A DNA stretch of 60,304 bases from Spirulina sp. SIO3F2. Lineage in GTDB: Bacteria > Cyanobacteriota > Cyanobacteriia > Cyanobacteriales > Spirulinaceae. The stretch is from positions 1 to 60,304 of the forward strand of contig JAAHHN010000011.1 in the NCBI GenBank assembly GCA_010672165.1, read 5' to 3'. The translations under genes were made by a program, and so were the position numbers. Below, piece by piece: positions 10,096-18,562 of this stretch. The notes beneath the pieces are model-generated. The model saw nothing but the letters and a program-made list of their open reading frames with translations, had not been told where the DNA came from and did no database searches. The first letter of the stretch is position 1. Every line of letters begins with the position of its first letter.

Positions 10096-10386
10096 GAGAG
10101 TTCATTAGTGAACGCATAAGCTTCAATGGGAAGATTCAATATCTTGGCTAGCATAAACGTTTCTTGTGAAGAAAGAATAAGAAAAGTAAATAGAAATTTG
10201 AAACACTTGAGTCTGTAACCCAGATTCCGAGTAGTTAATGTACAGACGACACAAACACCCAAGAATAGGCTAGCATGGCAATGATTGATCGGGTTAGGAT
10301 GCGTAGATGGGCAATGTCCACCAGAAGAGGATGGGAGGAGTATTCTCAAACGTTCCACCTCGATCTAGCTTGGCTATAACGGGTTC

Positions 10387-12072
10387 ATGAAAATTGCGAT
10401 CGCTCAACTTAACCCCACAATTGGGGACTTAATCGGCAACGCTGCGCAAATCTGTAGCGCTGCTGAAGCTGCCGTTGCTCAGGGCGCACGGTTAATGCTG
10501 ACGCCGGAACTTTCTCTTTGTGGCTATCCCCCGCGAGACCTGTTGTTGAGCCCCGCTTTTGTGGATGCCATGCGAACTGCACTGCCTGAACTGGCGCGTC
10601 AGCTCCCCCCCCAACTTGCCGTTTTAGTCGGGGTGGTGGCGATTAATCCCCAAGCTGCTGAAAAAGGACAAAAACCCCTCTTTAACAGCATTGCACTGCT
10701 AGAACAGGGCCAAGTCCAACGGCTGTTCTCAAAGCGATTGCTGCCCACCTACGATGTTTTTGATGAAGATCGCTACTTTGAAGCTCGTCATCGGCCCAAT
10801 ATTTTCAAGTTAGCCGGGCGCAATATTGGCGTGACCGTCTGTGAAGACTTGTGGAATGATGAGCAATTTTGGGGACATCGCAATTACCAAGACAATCCGA
10901 TCGCGGATTTAGCCAAGCTGGGAGTGGATTTAGTGGTGAATCTGTCTGCCTCGCCCTACACCGTCGGTAAACAGCAACTGCGAGAAGCCATGCTGACCCA
11001 TGCCGCTAAACGCTTTGGCTTACCGATTGTCTATACCAACCAAGTGGGGGGCAATGATGATCTGCTCTTTGATGGTGCCAGTGTCGCAGTCAACCGCCGG
11101 GGTGAATTGGTTTGCCGAGCCCCCGCCTTTGAAACGGGAGTTGTAATTGCCACCTATGACCCCACCTATCGAGATTTAGTCCAGAGCGAGATTGTGGCTG
11201 CCCCTGATTGCCCAGAGGCAGAAATCTGGTCAGCATTGGTTTTGGGGGTGCGAGACTATGCCCGAAAATGTGGTTTTACAAAGGCGGTGCTGGGCTTGAG
11301 TGGAGGGATTGATTCGGCGTTAGTGGCGGCGATCGCTGCCGCAGCCCTCGGCGCTGAGAATGTGCTGGCTATTCTTATGCCCTCCCCCTACAGCTCCGAT
11401 CACTCGATCCAAGATGCTGAAGTGCTAGTACAGAATTTAGGGATTCAACACCAGACCATCCAGATTCAACCTGCGATGGCAGCCTTTGACCAGATGCTGC
11501 TTCCCCTCTTTTCGGGGACAGAATTTGGTGTGGCAGAAGAAAACTTGCAATCCCGGATTCGGGGCAATTTACTCATGGCCGTCGCTAACAAATTCGGTCA
11601 TCTGTTGCTCTCAACAGGTAATAAATCTGAAATGGCGGTGGGCTACTGCACTCTCTATGGCGATATGAATGGGGGTCTAGCGGTCATTGCCGATCTGCCC
11701 AAAACCCAGGTTTTTGCCCTCTGCCGCTGGCTCAACCGTGACCAAGCCGTGATTCCAGACAACATTCTCACTAAACCCCCCAGCGCTGAACTTAAACCCG
11801 ATCAAGTGGATCAAGATTCCCTGCCGCCGTACGATATCCTCGATGATATCTTGGCTCGCTATATTGAACAGCACCAATCCACTGCTGAAATTGTGGCGAG
11901 TGGCCATGAGCGCCAAACAGTGCAGCGCGTTTTAAAGCTGGTCAATCGTGCTGAATTCAAGCGTCGCCAAGCTCCCCCCGGTTTAAAAATCACCGATCGC
12001 GCCTTTGGTACGGGTTGGCGAATGCCAATCGCGTCTCGGGTTCAAAGTTCAGCATTCAGGGGTCAGGATTAG
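10387..12072 (+). CDS. nadE: Glutamine-dependent NAD+ synthetase
   Basis: Makes NAD+ from nicotinic acid adenine dinucleotide, ATP and glutamine in the cytoplasm. The N-terminal nitrilase-type glutaminase has the triad Glu41 (TPELSLCGYPP), Lys117 (KRLLPTYDVFDE) and Cys152 (VTVCEDLW). The C-terminal synthetase has the PP-loop SGGIDS at 305-310. Homology ends near GTGWRMPIASR; the last ~11 residues are encoded by heptamer repeats resembling those downstream, so the C-terminal tail is probably an acquired read-through. A 291-bp gap upstream holds no gene that I can support. Confidence 0.96.
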   Translation: MKIAIAQLNPTIGDLIGNAAQICSAAEAAVAQGARLMLTPELSLCGYPPRDLLLSPAFVDAMRTALPELARQLPPQLAVLVGVVAINPQAAEKGQKPLFNSIALLEQGQVQRLFSKRLLPTYDVFDEDRYFEARHRPNIFKLAGRNIGVTVCEDLWNDEQFWGHRNYQDNPIADLAKLGVDLVVNLSASPYTVGKQQLREAMLTHAAKRFGLPIVYTNQVGGNDDLLFDGASVAVNRRGELVCRAPAFETGVVIATYDPTYRDLVQSEIVAAPDCPEAEIWSALVLGVRDYARKCGFTKAVLGLSGGIDSALVAAIAAAALGAENVLAILMPSPYSSDHSIQDAEVLVQNLGIQHQTIQIQPAMAAFDQMLLPLFSGTEFGVAEENLQSRIRGNLLMAVANKFGHLLLSTGNKSEMAVGYCTLYGDMNGGLAVIADLPKTQVFALCRWLNRDQAVIPDNILTKPPSAELKPDQVDQDSLPPYDILDDILARYIEQHQSTAEIVASGHERQTVQRVLKLVNRAEFKRRQAPPGLKITDRAFGTGWRMPIASRVQSSAFRGQD

Positions 12073-12212
12073 AAACGCTAATAAATAAAACTATCAATTC
12101 TGAACCCAAGCAAATGGAAAGCCGCTCTTGTAATGAGCAATATCGCTTTACGCAGCACCTTATATCATCACAAAAACTTTGAACCTTGAACTCTGAACCC
12201 TTAACACTTAAA
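12040..12212. repeat. Inverted runs of 7-bp repeats (STRR type)
   Basis: On the left (about 12040-12067) are GTTCAAA, GTTCAGC, ATTCAGG and GGTCAGG in register. On the right (about 12176-12212) are CTTTGAA, CCTTGAA, CTCTGAA, CCCTTAA and CACTTAA. The two runs are roughly inverted copies of one heptamer theme and bracket about 110 bp without a gene. The left run codes for the nadE C-terminal tail. Similar CTTTGAA heptamers lie inside element D at 13169-13200. Confidence 0.6.
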
Positions 12213-12267
12213 GTCTGTGTTAACTTTGACGTACCGCATCATTAACCCAGCGTTTGCTGCATCATTT

Positions 12268-13110
12268 ATGACTGGGATTAGCTCAGTTTCCTCTGATAAC
12301 CTCAAAGTCCGCCGCCAATCCTTGAAGCGACGCCGTCAAACTCGTATTATTCAAGCGATTTGGCGTTCATTAGCGATCGCCGCCTTAAGCGGTGGCATGA
12401 TTTGGTTCGTGACACGCCCAAACTGGATGATTAGCGATCCAGCCCAAGTCACGATTAAAGGTAATACCTATTTATCCGATGCAGCTATCCGTTCCCTCCT
12501 GCCCGTCAACTACCCCCAACCCCTACTCAATATTCGGCCTCAGCTCCTTCGGGACACTATTCAAAACCAAGCTCCGATTGAAACGGCAATTGTAACTCGG
12601 GGTTTATTTCCGCCGAGCTTAACGATTGAAATTGTTGAACATCAACCAGTGGCGATCGCGCTGCCAGGGCCACCGATGCCGGGGCAAAAGACCCAACCTG
12701 ATCCGGTGGGGCTGGTAGATGCTCAGGGGTTTTGGATGCCGCAAAACAGTTACATCGAACTCGAAGAAGCCCCAGAGTTGCCCAATTTGACGGTCGTGGG
12801 ACTCTCAGATGAAACGCGTCACCATTGGCCAGGAATTTATCATGCCCTTAGCCAATCGACGCTCAAGATCTTTGAAATCGATTTACGCTCACCCCATAAC
12901 ATCGTCTTGAAGACAGAGTTGGGCACGGTTCACTTTGGCCCATACCTTAACTCTGCTTTTGCCCAGCAACTTCGCACCTTGGCACAGATGCGCAAATTGC
13001 CCGATCATGTTCAGTCTGGTCAAGTGGACTATATTGATCTTCGCAATCCGAACAACCCAGCGGTGCAACTCAAAATCCCCAAAAGTTCTAAACCGCTGAA
13101 GACATCCTAG
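12268..13110 (+). CDS. ftsQ: Cell division protein FtsQ/DivIB with POTRA domain
   Basis: Single-pass divisome protein linking early and late division proteins. A basic cytoplasmic N-terminus (RRQSLKRRRQTR) is followed by one transmembrane helix (SLAIAALSGGMIWFVT). The periplasmic POTRA domain follows (DPAQVTIKGNTYLSDAAIRSLLP) and then the FtsQ beta domain. I chose ATG 12268 (MTGISSVSS), because cyanobacterial FtsQ commonly begins this way; a GTG at 12217 would add 17 residues. The usual neighbours ftsZ and murC are absent here. The TAG stop is the left CTAG of the mobile element at 13107. Confidence 0.85.
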   Translation: MTGISSVSSDNLKVRRQSLKRRRQTRIIQAIWRSLAIAALSGGMIWFVTRPNWMISDPAQVTIKGNTYLSDAAIRSLLPVNYPQPLLNIRPQLLRDTIQNQAPIETAIVTRGLFPPSLTIEIVEHQPVAIALPGPPMPGQKTQPDPVGLVDAQGFWMPQNSYIELEEAPELPNLTVVGLSDETRHHWPGIYHALSQSTLKIFEIDLRSPHNIVLKTELGTVHFGPYLNSAFAQQLRTLAQMRKLPDHVQSGQVDYIDLRNPNNPAVQLKIPKSSKPLKTS

Positions 13111-13218
13111 TACTCGACGGCGGAAGTAAGCCACCTATTCAAAATCCACCCGATATCTGTCATACAGACACTTTGAACTTTGAACTCTGCACTTTGAACT
13201 TCCGCCCTGCGGTACTAG
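13107..13218 (-). mobile_element. MITE-like element D, copy 2 (112 bp)
   Basis: Ends CTAGTAC...GGCGGAAGT and its inverse (17/21 identical). The reverse complement aligns with 9042-9138, including the shared core GAATTTTGAAT(G/A)GxTxGCTTA. It contains four in-register heptamers of the CTTTGAA type. It fills the whole ftsQ-bioF gap: its left CTAG supplies the ftsQ stop and its right CTAG lies 4 nt before the bioF start. Confidence 0.75.
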
Positions 13219-13222
13219 GTCC

Positions 13223-14389
13223 TTGCCAACTGAGAACTTGTCTGACCCCTATGCTTGGCTGGAGCGATCGCTCCGAACATTACACCAGGCCCACTGGTAT
13301 CGAGACGTTAAAACGATCACCGGGCGCACTGGGTCAGTTGTTACCGTTGAGGGGCAAGACTTAATTAATTTTGCAAGCAATGACTATCTAGGTCTAGCGG
13401 GTGATAAACGTCTGATTCAAGCGGCAAGGGACGCCACCCAGACCTATGGCACAGGGAGTACAGGTTCTCGTTTGCTCACGGGTCATCGGCCCATTCACCA
13501 GCAACTTGAACAGGCGATCGCGGCGCTCAAACAAACGGAAGCCGCGTTGGTATTTAGTTCAGGGTATTTAGCGAACATCGGAACGATCGCCGCTTTGGTG
13601 GGCAAGCGTGATTTGGTTGTGGGTGATCAATATAATCACTCTAGTCTAAAAAAAGGAGCTATCCTCAGTGGCGCAACTGTACGAGACTATCGCCATGTAG
13701 ATTTGGATGATCTGGCTCAACAATTGCAAACCCAGCGGGCACACTATCGGCGCTGTTTAATTACCACCGATACAGTGTTCAGCATGGATGGTGATCTCTG
13801 CCCGTTGCCAGGGCTACTCGCATTGGCTGAACAGTACGAAGCGATGGTGTTGGTGGATGAAGCCCATGCCACTGGCGTTCTCGGCGATCGCGGTGCGGGG
13901 GTGGTAGAGCATTATGGCTGTACTGGCCAATCCCTGATCCAGATGGGAACCCTGAGCAAAGCGTTGGGGAGTTTAGGGGGTTATGTGGCTGGTTCAGCGC
14001 CATTAATCGATTTTTTGCGCAATCGTGCTCCCAGTTGGATCTACACCACGGGACTGACGCCTGCGGACACAGCAGCAGCCATCGCAGCCATTGAAATTGT
14101 TAACCAAGAACCAGAGCGGCGATCGCGTCTTTGGGACAACACAGCAAAGCTCAAAGCATTGCTAAGTGCTCACTTCCAGGTTCTCCCCTCAGATTCTCCA
14201 ATTCTTTGCATTCAACTCCACAGCCCTCAAGATGCCCTGCAACTAGCCCAACGCTTCCAAAACCAGGGGATTTTTGCCCCAGCGATTCGTCCCCCCACTG
14301 TTCCTACCAGTCGTTTGCGGTTTTCAGTTATGGCCATCCACACCCCTGAACAGCTCAATCAGTTTGAGTCTCTACTCGCTCTTTTGTAA
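13223..14389 (+). CDS. bioF: 8-amino-7-oxononanoate synthase
   Basis: PLP enzyme of biotin synthesis, condensing pimeloyl-ACP or pimeloyl-CoA with alanine. The 388 residues show the fold-type I hallmarks: [34 protein letters not shown] with the PLP-ring Asp, and the Schiff-base Lys246 in [10 protein letters not shown]. The start is TTG ([14 protein letters not shown], matching the family N-terminus), and I see no Shine-Dalgarno because the small element at 13107 ends 4 nt upstream. Expression may therefore be weak or use sequence within the element. Confidence 0.94.
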   Translation: MPTENLSDPYAWLERSLRTLHQAHWYRDVKTITGRTGSVVTVEGQDLINFASNDYLGLAGDKRLIQAARDATQTYGTGSTGSRLLTGHRPIHQQLEQAIAALKQTEAALVFSSGYLANIGTIAALVGKRDLVVGDQYNHSSLKKGAILSGATVRDYRHVDLDDLAQQLQTQRAHYRRCLITTDTVFSMDGDLCPLPGLLALAEQYEAMVLVDEAHATGVLGDRGAGVVEHYGCTGQSLIQMGTLSKALGSLGGYVAGSAPLIDFLRNRAPSWIYTTGLTPADTAAAIAAIEIVNQEPERRSRLWDNTAKLKALLSAHFQVLPSDSPILCIQLHSPQDALQLAQRFQNQGIFAPAIRPPTVPTSRLRFSVMAIHTPEQLNQFESLLALL

Positions 14390-14579
14390 CGAAAACACCA
14401 GAAAGGTTGAGTTTGTCAAACTTCTATAAACAAACACACCCTTTAGCCCCTGTGCTCCATCTTGAAAATATTAAGATAATCTTAAGCGCTTTGTGAGGAT
14501 GAGAAATGGCTGCGATCGCATTGCGACTTTCCATTACCCCAACCCATCCTAAATCCTTACGCAAGGAGGCTAAACTGCT

Positions 14580-15542
14580 GTGCTGATTCCCCTTGCCCGC
14601 AAACGACAACTACGACGAGTGCGACCTATGCTGCCTGTTCGTACTTCTGCATCATCTTCCTTGCTGATTCCCATGCATGCTGCCCGTCTTTTACAGGAAT
14701 ACGAAGCTGGCCGACGCAACTTCAACAACATCAACCTTGAAGGCGCTGATCTCAGCAATGTCACGTTGATTGGCGTCACCTTTCATAACGCGCATTTACG
14801 TGGCGTTAACTTTCAACGTGCATTTCTCACCAACGCTGATTTTTCGGGCGCAACATTACAATGGGCGAATTTTCGCTATGCCAAACTGAGCCAAAGTGAT
14901 TTTTCAGATGCGGATCTCACCAAAGCGAATCTAGAAGGGGCGTTTATGGTAGCCTCCCGTTGGTCAAATACCCGTTTAACGGGGGCAAATCTCTCCCATG
15001 CGAATCTCCGCAAAGCGCACTTGCCCAATGCAAACCTCTGCGGGGCAATGTTGCGTAGAGCTAACCTTCGTCAAGCGAATCTCAGCAATACTAATTTAAA
15101 TTGGGCCAACTTCAGCGAAGCACGTCTGATCCATGCTCAACTGCGAGGGGCAACACTCCATGAGGTGAACTTCAGCCAAGCTTTGCTCCAACAATTAGAT
15201 CTAGGAGGCACAGATCTGGAAGGGGGAAATTTCCAAGGTGCTTGGCTGATTCAAGCCAACTTGCTGGGGGCAAACTGTCGAGCTGCCAATTTACAAGATG
15301 CAGACTTGAAACGAGCCAACTTAAGACAGGTTAATTTTACTGGTGCCAATTTGTGTGGGGCAAATTTAGCCCAGGCTAACTTGACCGGAGCCATTCTACG
15401 ACGCGCCGAACTCGACGCGGTGAACTGGACAGATGCGATCGCCGAGCAAGTCATTTGGGATAGTCCCAACGATTATCAAGCCCAAGTTTCATCGATGAGT
15501 CTGTTTGCTGATGATTCACCCCTTGCTTGGGTCATGAGTTAA
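14580..15542 (+). CDS. Pentapeptide-repeat protein
   Basis: Right-handed quadrilateral beta-helix protein of unknown role; cyanobacteria carry many. From about residue 40 the 320-residue chain is almost entirely A(D/N)LxX repeats such as GADLS, GVNFQ, NADFS, GANLS and GANLC, about 45 pentads. A short capping tail follows with a DAIAEQVIWDSP-like edge. The GTG start is supported by a perfect AAGGAGG at 14563-14569, 10 nt upstream; an in-frame ATG at 14628 has no such site. No signal peptide, so probably cytoplasmic. Confidence 0.9.
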   Translation: MLIPLARKRQLRRVRPMLPVRTSASSSLLIPMHAARLLQEYEAGRRNFNNINLEGADLSNVTLIGVTFHNAHLRGVNFQRAFLTNADFSGATLQWANFRYAKLSQSDFSDADLTKANLEGAFMVASRWSNTRLTGANLSHANLRKAHLPNANLCGAMLRRANLRQANLSNTNLNWANFSEARLIHAQLRGATLHEVNFSQALLQQLDLGGTDLEGGNFQGAWLIQANLLGANCRAANLQDADLKRANLRQVNFTGANLCGANLAQANLTGAILRRAELDAVNWTDAIAEQVIWDSPNDYQAQVSSMSLFADDSPLAWVMS

Positions 15543-15640
15543 CCTATATTATTCATGAGTTCTACCCAAAATGTCTGAACGCAGTATCCAAAAAGCCCAC
15601 GTTACGGACTGTAATTGAGGAAAACCCGTGGTGCAGATGG

Positions 15641-15703
15641 TTAGTTAACACCAGAAGCCTGACAGGAAAAGCGATAGAGCACCCGAACCCAAAAACAAGG
15701 GGA
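15641..15703 (-). mobile_element. Degenerate partial copy of element C
   Basis: The stretch GTTAACACCAGAAGCCTGAC and the following ~40 bp match the element at 27840-27895 in the same order (AGAAGxCTGACA, then GATAGAxC, then CCCGA, ending in AAGGGG). It has no intact terminal inverted repeats. It lies just upstream of the truncated porin fragment and may mark where that gene lost its 5' end. Confidence 0.5.
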
Positions 15704-15709
15704 TTTTGA

Positions 15710-15874
15710 CCGACTTTCCCGTCTGGAAACTGGGGGATTCAAGGCTACCCTGATGGCACGTTTCGGGGAGAGCCGCCTGTTTCCCGGGATGAGTTTGCCG
15801 CAGGTTTAGCTGCTTGCCTACGACCCTTTGCAAGATCTATTGCAGACTTCGCAACAACAGAGGAGCTTGATGCT
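15710..15874 (+). pseudogene. SLH-porin fragment, left part, split by an IS605-type element
   Basis: The frame reads IQGYPDGTFRGEPPVSRDEF, then AAGLAACLRPF and TTEELDA. This matches GYPNGTFRGNRALSRYEFAAGLNAC and VTRDDLEA of the intact porin at 6628-8400. Signal peptide and first half of the SLH domain are missing, and an in-frame TGA lies just before the fragment. Homology stops exactly where the transposon starts and resumes at 17743 on the other side. Confidence 0.8.
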
Positions 15875-15892
15875 GTGACATACTCCCGACGC

Positions 15893-17194
15893 TCATGCAG
15901 TGCATAGAGCGCGGGCTTCTCCATCCCGTTGCCGAGACTTCGCGTTTTTGAGTGAGGCGATGCCCAACCCCACTTTCTTGATTAAAATGCCCGAATTCAC
16001 ATCCCGTGGCAGAGAAGCCCCGCAGTTAGGACAATCATGCCAGCGGTCAGAAAGTTCCTTGAGAACCCGATTCAAGCAGATTGCACAATGCTGAGACGTT
16101 CCCGCTGGATTGACCTGAATCACCCGCTTACCAGCTTTCGCAGCTTTGTAAGGCAAGATTTCATTCAAGAATCCAGAGATTCCTGCATCCGCAAAACTCT
16201 TATTCAGCCCTGACTTTGCCGCCTGACCATTAGGGGCAAATCCACCGTCTCCATCAGGCTTAGGCTTATTCTTGCGGGACATATTTTTGACCCGCAGCTT
16301 TTCAACAAACACCACATCCGCTTTGTCCAACAGGCGACCTGCTACTTCAAAATGCCACTGTCGCCGCTGTCGAGCAATCTTCTGATGCAGACGAGCAATG
16401 CGTTGGTTGAGCTTACGTCTGGCTTTTGAACCCTTGGGGCGTTCTTCTCGCTTGACTTGGAGTTTAGACAGTTGCTCTTGAACCTGACGATAGAACTTGG
16501 TGGGAGTTTCGGTCGAACCATCAGAGCAGGCTATGAAATATTCCAGCCCCGCATCAACCCCAATGCTATTCTCTGGGGTTGGCTCAGTGGTAGTTTCAGG
16601 TTGCACGGGCACAGTCTTGTCTTCCAACACCAGCGTCACATACCAACCATCTGCTTTGAGCGTCACCATTGCACCTTTGACTTTGAATCCTCCGGGAATC
16701 GGGCGATGCTGAATGAATTTGATAGCCCCCAACTTGGGCAGCGTGACTCGGTTTCCTTGGATGCAATCAGCTTTAACAGTGGGGAACTTGAAGGTGCGAT
16801 AGCGGTTTTTACCTTTGAATCGGGGCTTGCCGCTGCGATTCCCGTTGTAGTCCCCTTTGATGAACCGCGAGAAGGCTAAGTCTACTCGCTTCACCATGTC
16901 CTGAAGCACATGGGCGTGGATGTCCTTGTACCATTCCCGCTCTTGCTTGAGTTGCACCAAGGAGCGTTTTTGACCGTAGTATTCAGGGCGTTCCCTTGGT
17001 TCGGCAATGCTACAGGTGAGAGGGCAAGCATTGATAGGGCAACGGTGATGCTCCCACCAATCAAATCGTTCGGCCAACAGCCAGTTGTATTGATGCCGCA
17101 ACATATCGAGCCAGCGAGTCATGCGGCTAGCTTGGTCTGCTGTTGGCAATAGCTTGTATTGGTAGTTGGTGAGCATGACATTAACCTGTACCAT
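15893..17194 (-). CDS. tnpB: TnpB, RNA-guided endonuclease of the IS605-type element
   Basis: The 433-residue protein is the ancestor-type nuclease of Cas12. An N-terminal helical/OrfB region (YQYKLLPTADQ...RMTRWLDMLRHQYNW) is followed by a RuvC-like core with Asp214 (GVDAGL), Glu298 (VFVEKL) and Asp398 (PRDVNSG). A C4 zinc ribbon has Cys370, Cys373, Cys388 and Cys391. All catalytic residues are present and the frame is unbroken, so it may be active. TnpB proteins use a guide RNA made from the right end plus flanking DNA; here the flank is the porin fragment. It is divergent from tnpA with a 26-bp gap. Confidence 0.95.
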   Translation of the reverse strand: MVQVNVMLTNYQYKLLPTADQASRMTRWLDMLRHQYNWLLAERFDWWEHHRCPINACPLTCSIAEPRERPEYYGQKRSLVQLKQEREWYKDIHAHVLQDMVKRVDLAFSRFIKGDYNGNRSGKPRFKGKNRYRTFKFPTVKADCIQGNRVTLPKLGAIKFIQHRPIPGGFKVKGAMVTLKADGWYVTLVLEDKTVPVQPETTTEPTPENSIGVDAGLEYFIACSDGSTETPTKFYRQVQEQLSKLQVKREERPKGSKARRKLNQRIARLHQKIARQRRQWHFEVAGRLLDKADVVFVEKLRVKNMSRKNKPKPDGDGGFAPNGQAAKSGLNKSFADAGISGFLNEILPYKAAKAGKRVIQVNPAGTSQHCAICLNRVLKELSDRWHDCPNCGASLPRDVNSGILIKKVGLGIASLKNAKSRQRDGEARALCTA

Positions 17195-17220
17195 GATGAC
17201 TGTATCATAAATAGCCTACG

Positions 17221-17640
17221 GTGATATTTGTGAAAGATGATTTTGTTTCCAGTGGCCGGTCGATTTCCGACCTAAAAGCCCATTTGGTTTTGACAACTAA
17301 GTACAGGCGCAAGGTCTTTACTGGCTTGATGATTGAACGCCTACGCGACATTGTTTGGGAATTGTGCCAGAAGTGGGATTGCAAGATGATTGAGATGGAT
17401 GGTGAAACTGACCACATTCATCTTCTTTTTCAGTACTACCCCCAGCTTTCTCTGCCCAAGTTTGTGGGTAATGTCAAGTCCGTCACCAGCCGTCGCTTGC
17501 GGTCTGAGTTTGCTGATACTATCAACCGTCATTATCGAAAGGCTGTGTTGTGGAATGAGTCGTATTTCATTGCCAGTTGTGGTGGCGTTACGGTGAGCCA
17601 GCTTAAGACTTACGTTGAGGGGCAAAATACCCCGGATTAA
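17221..17640 (+). CDS. tnpA: TnpA, Y1 (HUH) transposase of the IS200 type
   Basis: Single-strand transposase that cuts and rejoins the hairpin ends of the element. The 139-residue length is right for the family. It has the HUH motif DHIHLL (His65, His67) and the nucleophilic Tyr131 in TYVEGQ. The GTG at 17221 is the longest start; GTG 17230 is equally possible, and neither has a good ribosome binding site. It appears intact, so the element may be autonomous. Confidence 0.95.
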   Translation: MIFVKDDFVSSGRSISDLKAHLVLTTKYRRKVFTGLMIERLRDIVWELCQKWDCKMIEMDGETDHIHLLFQYYPQLSLPKFVGNVKSVTSRRLRSEFADTINRHYRKAVLWNESYFIASCGGVTVSQLKTYVEGQNTPD

Positions 17641-17742
17641 CCGATTCCGCTCTGCTTCATCGGTGGGCTATCCTTCCCGACGTTGACCTATGCGCTTCGC
17701 GCAGGCTTCGCCAACGGTACAGCGCGGGGCTGCCGCCATTAG

Positions 17743-17811
17743 CTCAATCGTCAGATGCAAGAGTTACAAACCCAATTGGGAGAATTAAGCGATCGCGTCC
17801 ATGATCACAAC
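17743..17811 (+). pseudogene. SLH-porin fragment, right part
   Basis: The frame continues from 15874 as LNRQMQELQTQLGELSDRV, matching the coiled-coil segment of the intact porin (QRLMQDFEAELSVLGSRV). After DHN it stops at a TAG created by the CTAG end of element A copy 2. The beta-barrel is gone. Confidence 0.8.
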
Positions 17812-17919
17812 TAGTGCAGCGTCAGGCTTAAAACTGTGAGTTGTTCGTTTCCACATCACTTATTCGGCAATAGTGCTATCGATAGACAACACACAAAATT
17901 AGAGCTGACAGAACACTAG
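17811..17919 (+). mobile_element. MITE-like element A, copy 2
   Basis: 109 bp, CTAG to CTAG, about 95% like copies 1 and 3 by eye (for example AGTTGTTCG for AGTTATTCG). It truncates the porin pseudogene and shares its right CTAG with element B. Confidence 0.85.
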
Positions 17920-18024
17920 TGCAGTGTCAACTCTAAGATGTGGGGTAGGTGTTTTCTGAAGCTCTTGAATAACAAGTCTTTCCAAGGTCAGCAACCCCTC
18001 TTTTTAATTGAGACGCTGCACTAG
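17916..18024 (+). mobile_element. MITE-like element B (109 bp)
   Basis: It begins CTAGTGCAGTGTC and ends GACGCTGCACTAG, giving near-perfect 13-bp inverted ends (one mismatch). The ends match the left end of element A, but the interior differs, so it is a related element with the same ends. It shares CTAG with A copies on both sides. Confidence 0.8.
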
Positions 18025-18129
18025 TGCAGCGTCAAGCTTAAAACTGTGAGTTATTCGTTTCCACATCACTTACTCGGCAATGGCTCTATCGATAGACAAC
18101 ACACAAAATTAGAGCTGACAGAACACTAG
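18021..18129 (+). mobile_element. MITE-like element A, copy 3
   Basis: 109 bp, essentially identical to copy 1 at 9135-9243. The sequence just after its right CTAG (GGGG..., then CAGTTAAAGCTCAAGCC) faintly resembles the start of element C, as after copy 1. Confidence 0.85.
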
Positions 18130-18233
18130 GGGCGATGATTCAGTTAAAGCTCAAGCCATTGCGATGATATTCCGAGCGACCGGCGACGTATCTAACTACT
18201 ATCGTTGATGCTCCGGAAGAATCAATTATCCAG

Positions 18234-18380
18234 TTAACGAGATAATTGCTGAATAGCAGCGAGAGGAGGCTTTGTCTGCGTTGGTGGTGATGAAGTAGTG
18301 GCTAGAGTTGCGAGCACTGTGGGGAAGAGGAAGCCAATTGCGATCGCGGCCAAGAGGGGAACAAGACGGGATGAAAACAT
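18234..18380 (-). CDS. Possible small secreted or membrane protein
   Basis: 48 codons from ATG 18380: MFSSRLVPLLAAIAIGFLF, then PTVLATLATTSS and a Pro/Thr-rich tail. One basic residue followed by a hydrophobic core and small residues resembles a signal peptide or single membrane anchor. No ribosome binding site is obvious and I know no family. It might be a chance open frame in a transposon-damaged region. Confidence 0.35.
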   Translation of the reverse strand: MFSSRLVPLLAAIAIGFLFPTVLATLATTSSPPTQTKPPLAAIQQLSR

Positions 18381-18562
18381 GGCGATGCTGAGCGAGCGGT
18401 CAAAAAATAAAAAACCCACACAACCACCATAAAACTCAAATCTGGACAAAATCATTGTGAGCAGTTCTCTCGCAAGGGAGGGAGGAGGATTCAGCGAGAC
18501 TGAAATCTCTGCGGTTGAAAGACTCCCAATTGATTTAGAGCAGATTACTAGAGTGGAGAAAA

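Larger units (their letters stand above)
15875..17742 (-). mobile_element. IS605-type insertion sequence (IS200/IS605 family), complete
   Basis: An 1868-bp element with divergent tnpA and tnpB. Boundaries are inferred by joining flanks. GAGGAGCTTGATGCT at the left plus CTCAATCGTCAG at the right restores an uninterrupted porin frame (EELDALNRQ) without target duplication, as expected for single-strand Y1 transposition. The tnpB-side end has an imperfect hairpin (15885-15915) overlapping the tnpB stop; the tnpA-side end has TGCGCTTCGCGCA (17691-17703). Read on the reverse strand, the sequence 5' of the left end is TTGAG, a plausible target motif. Confidence 0.85.

Noticed and set aside
18131-18205. 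Short protein-like open stretch reading SVKAQAIAMIFRATGDVSNYY before a stop.
   Set aside because: No start codon and no recognisable family. It also overlaps a faint match to the beginning of element C, so I could not decide between a gene remnant and element sequence.
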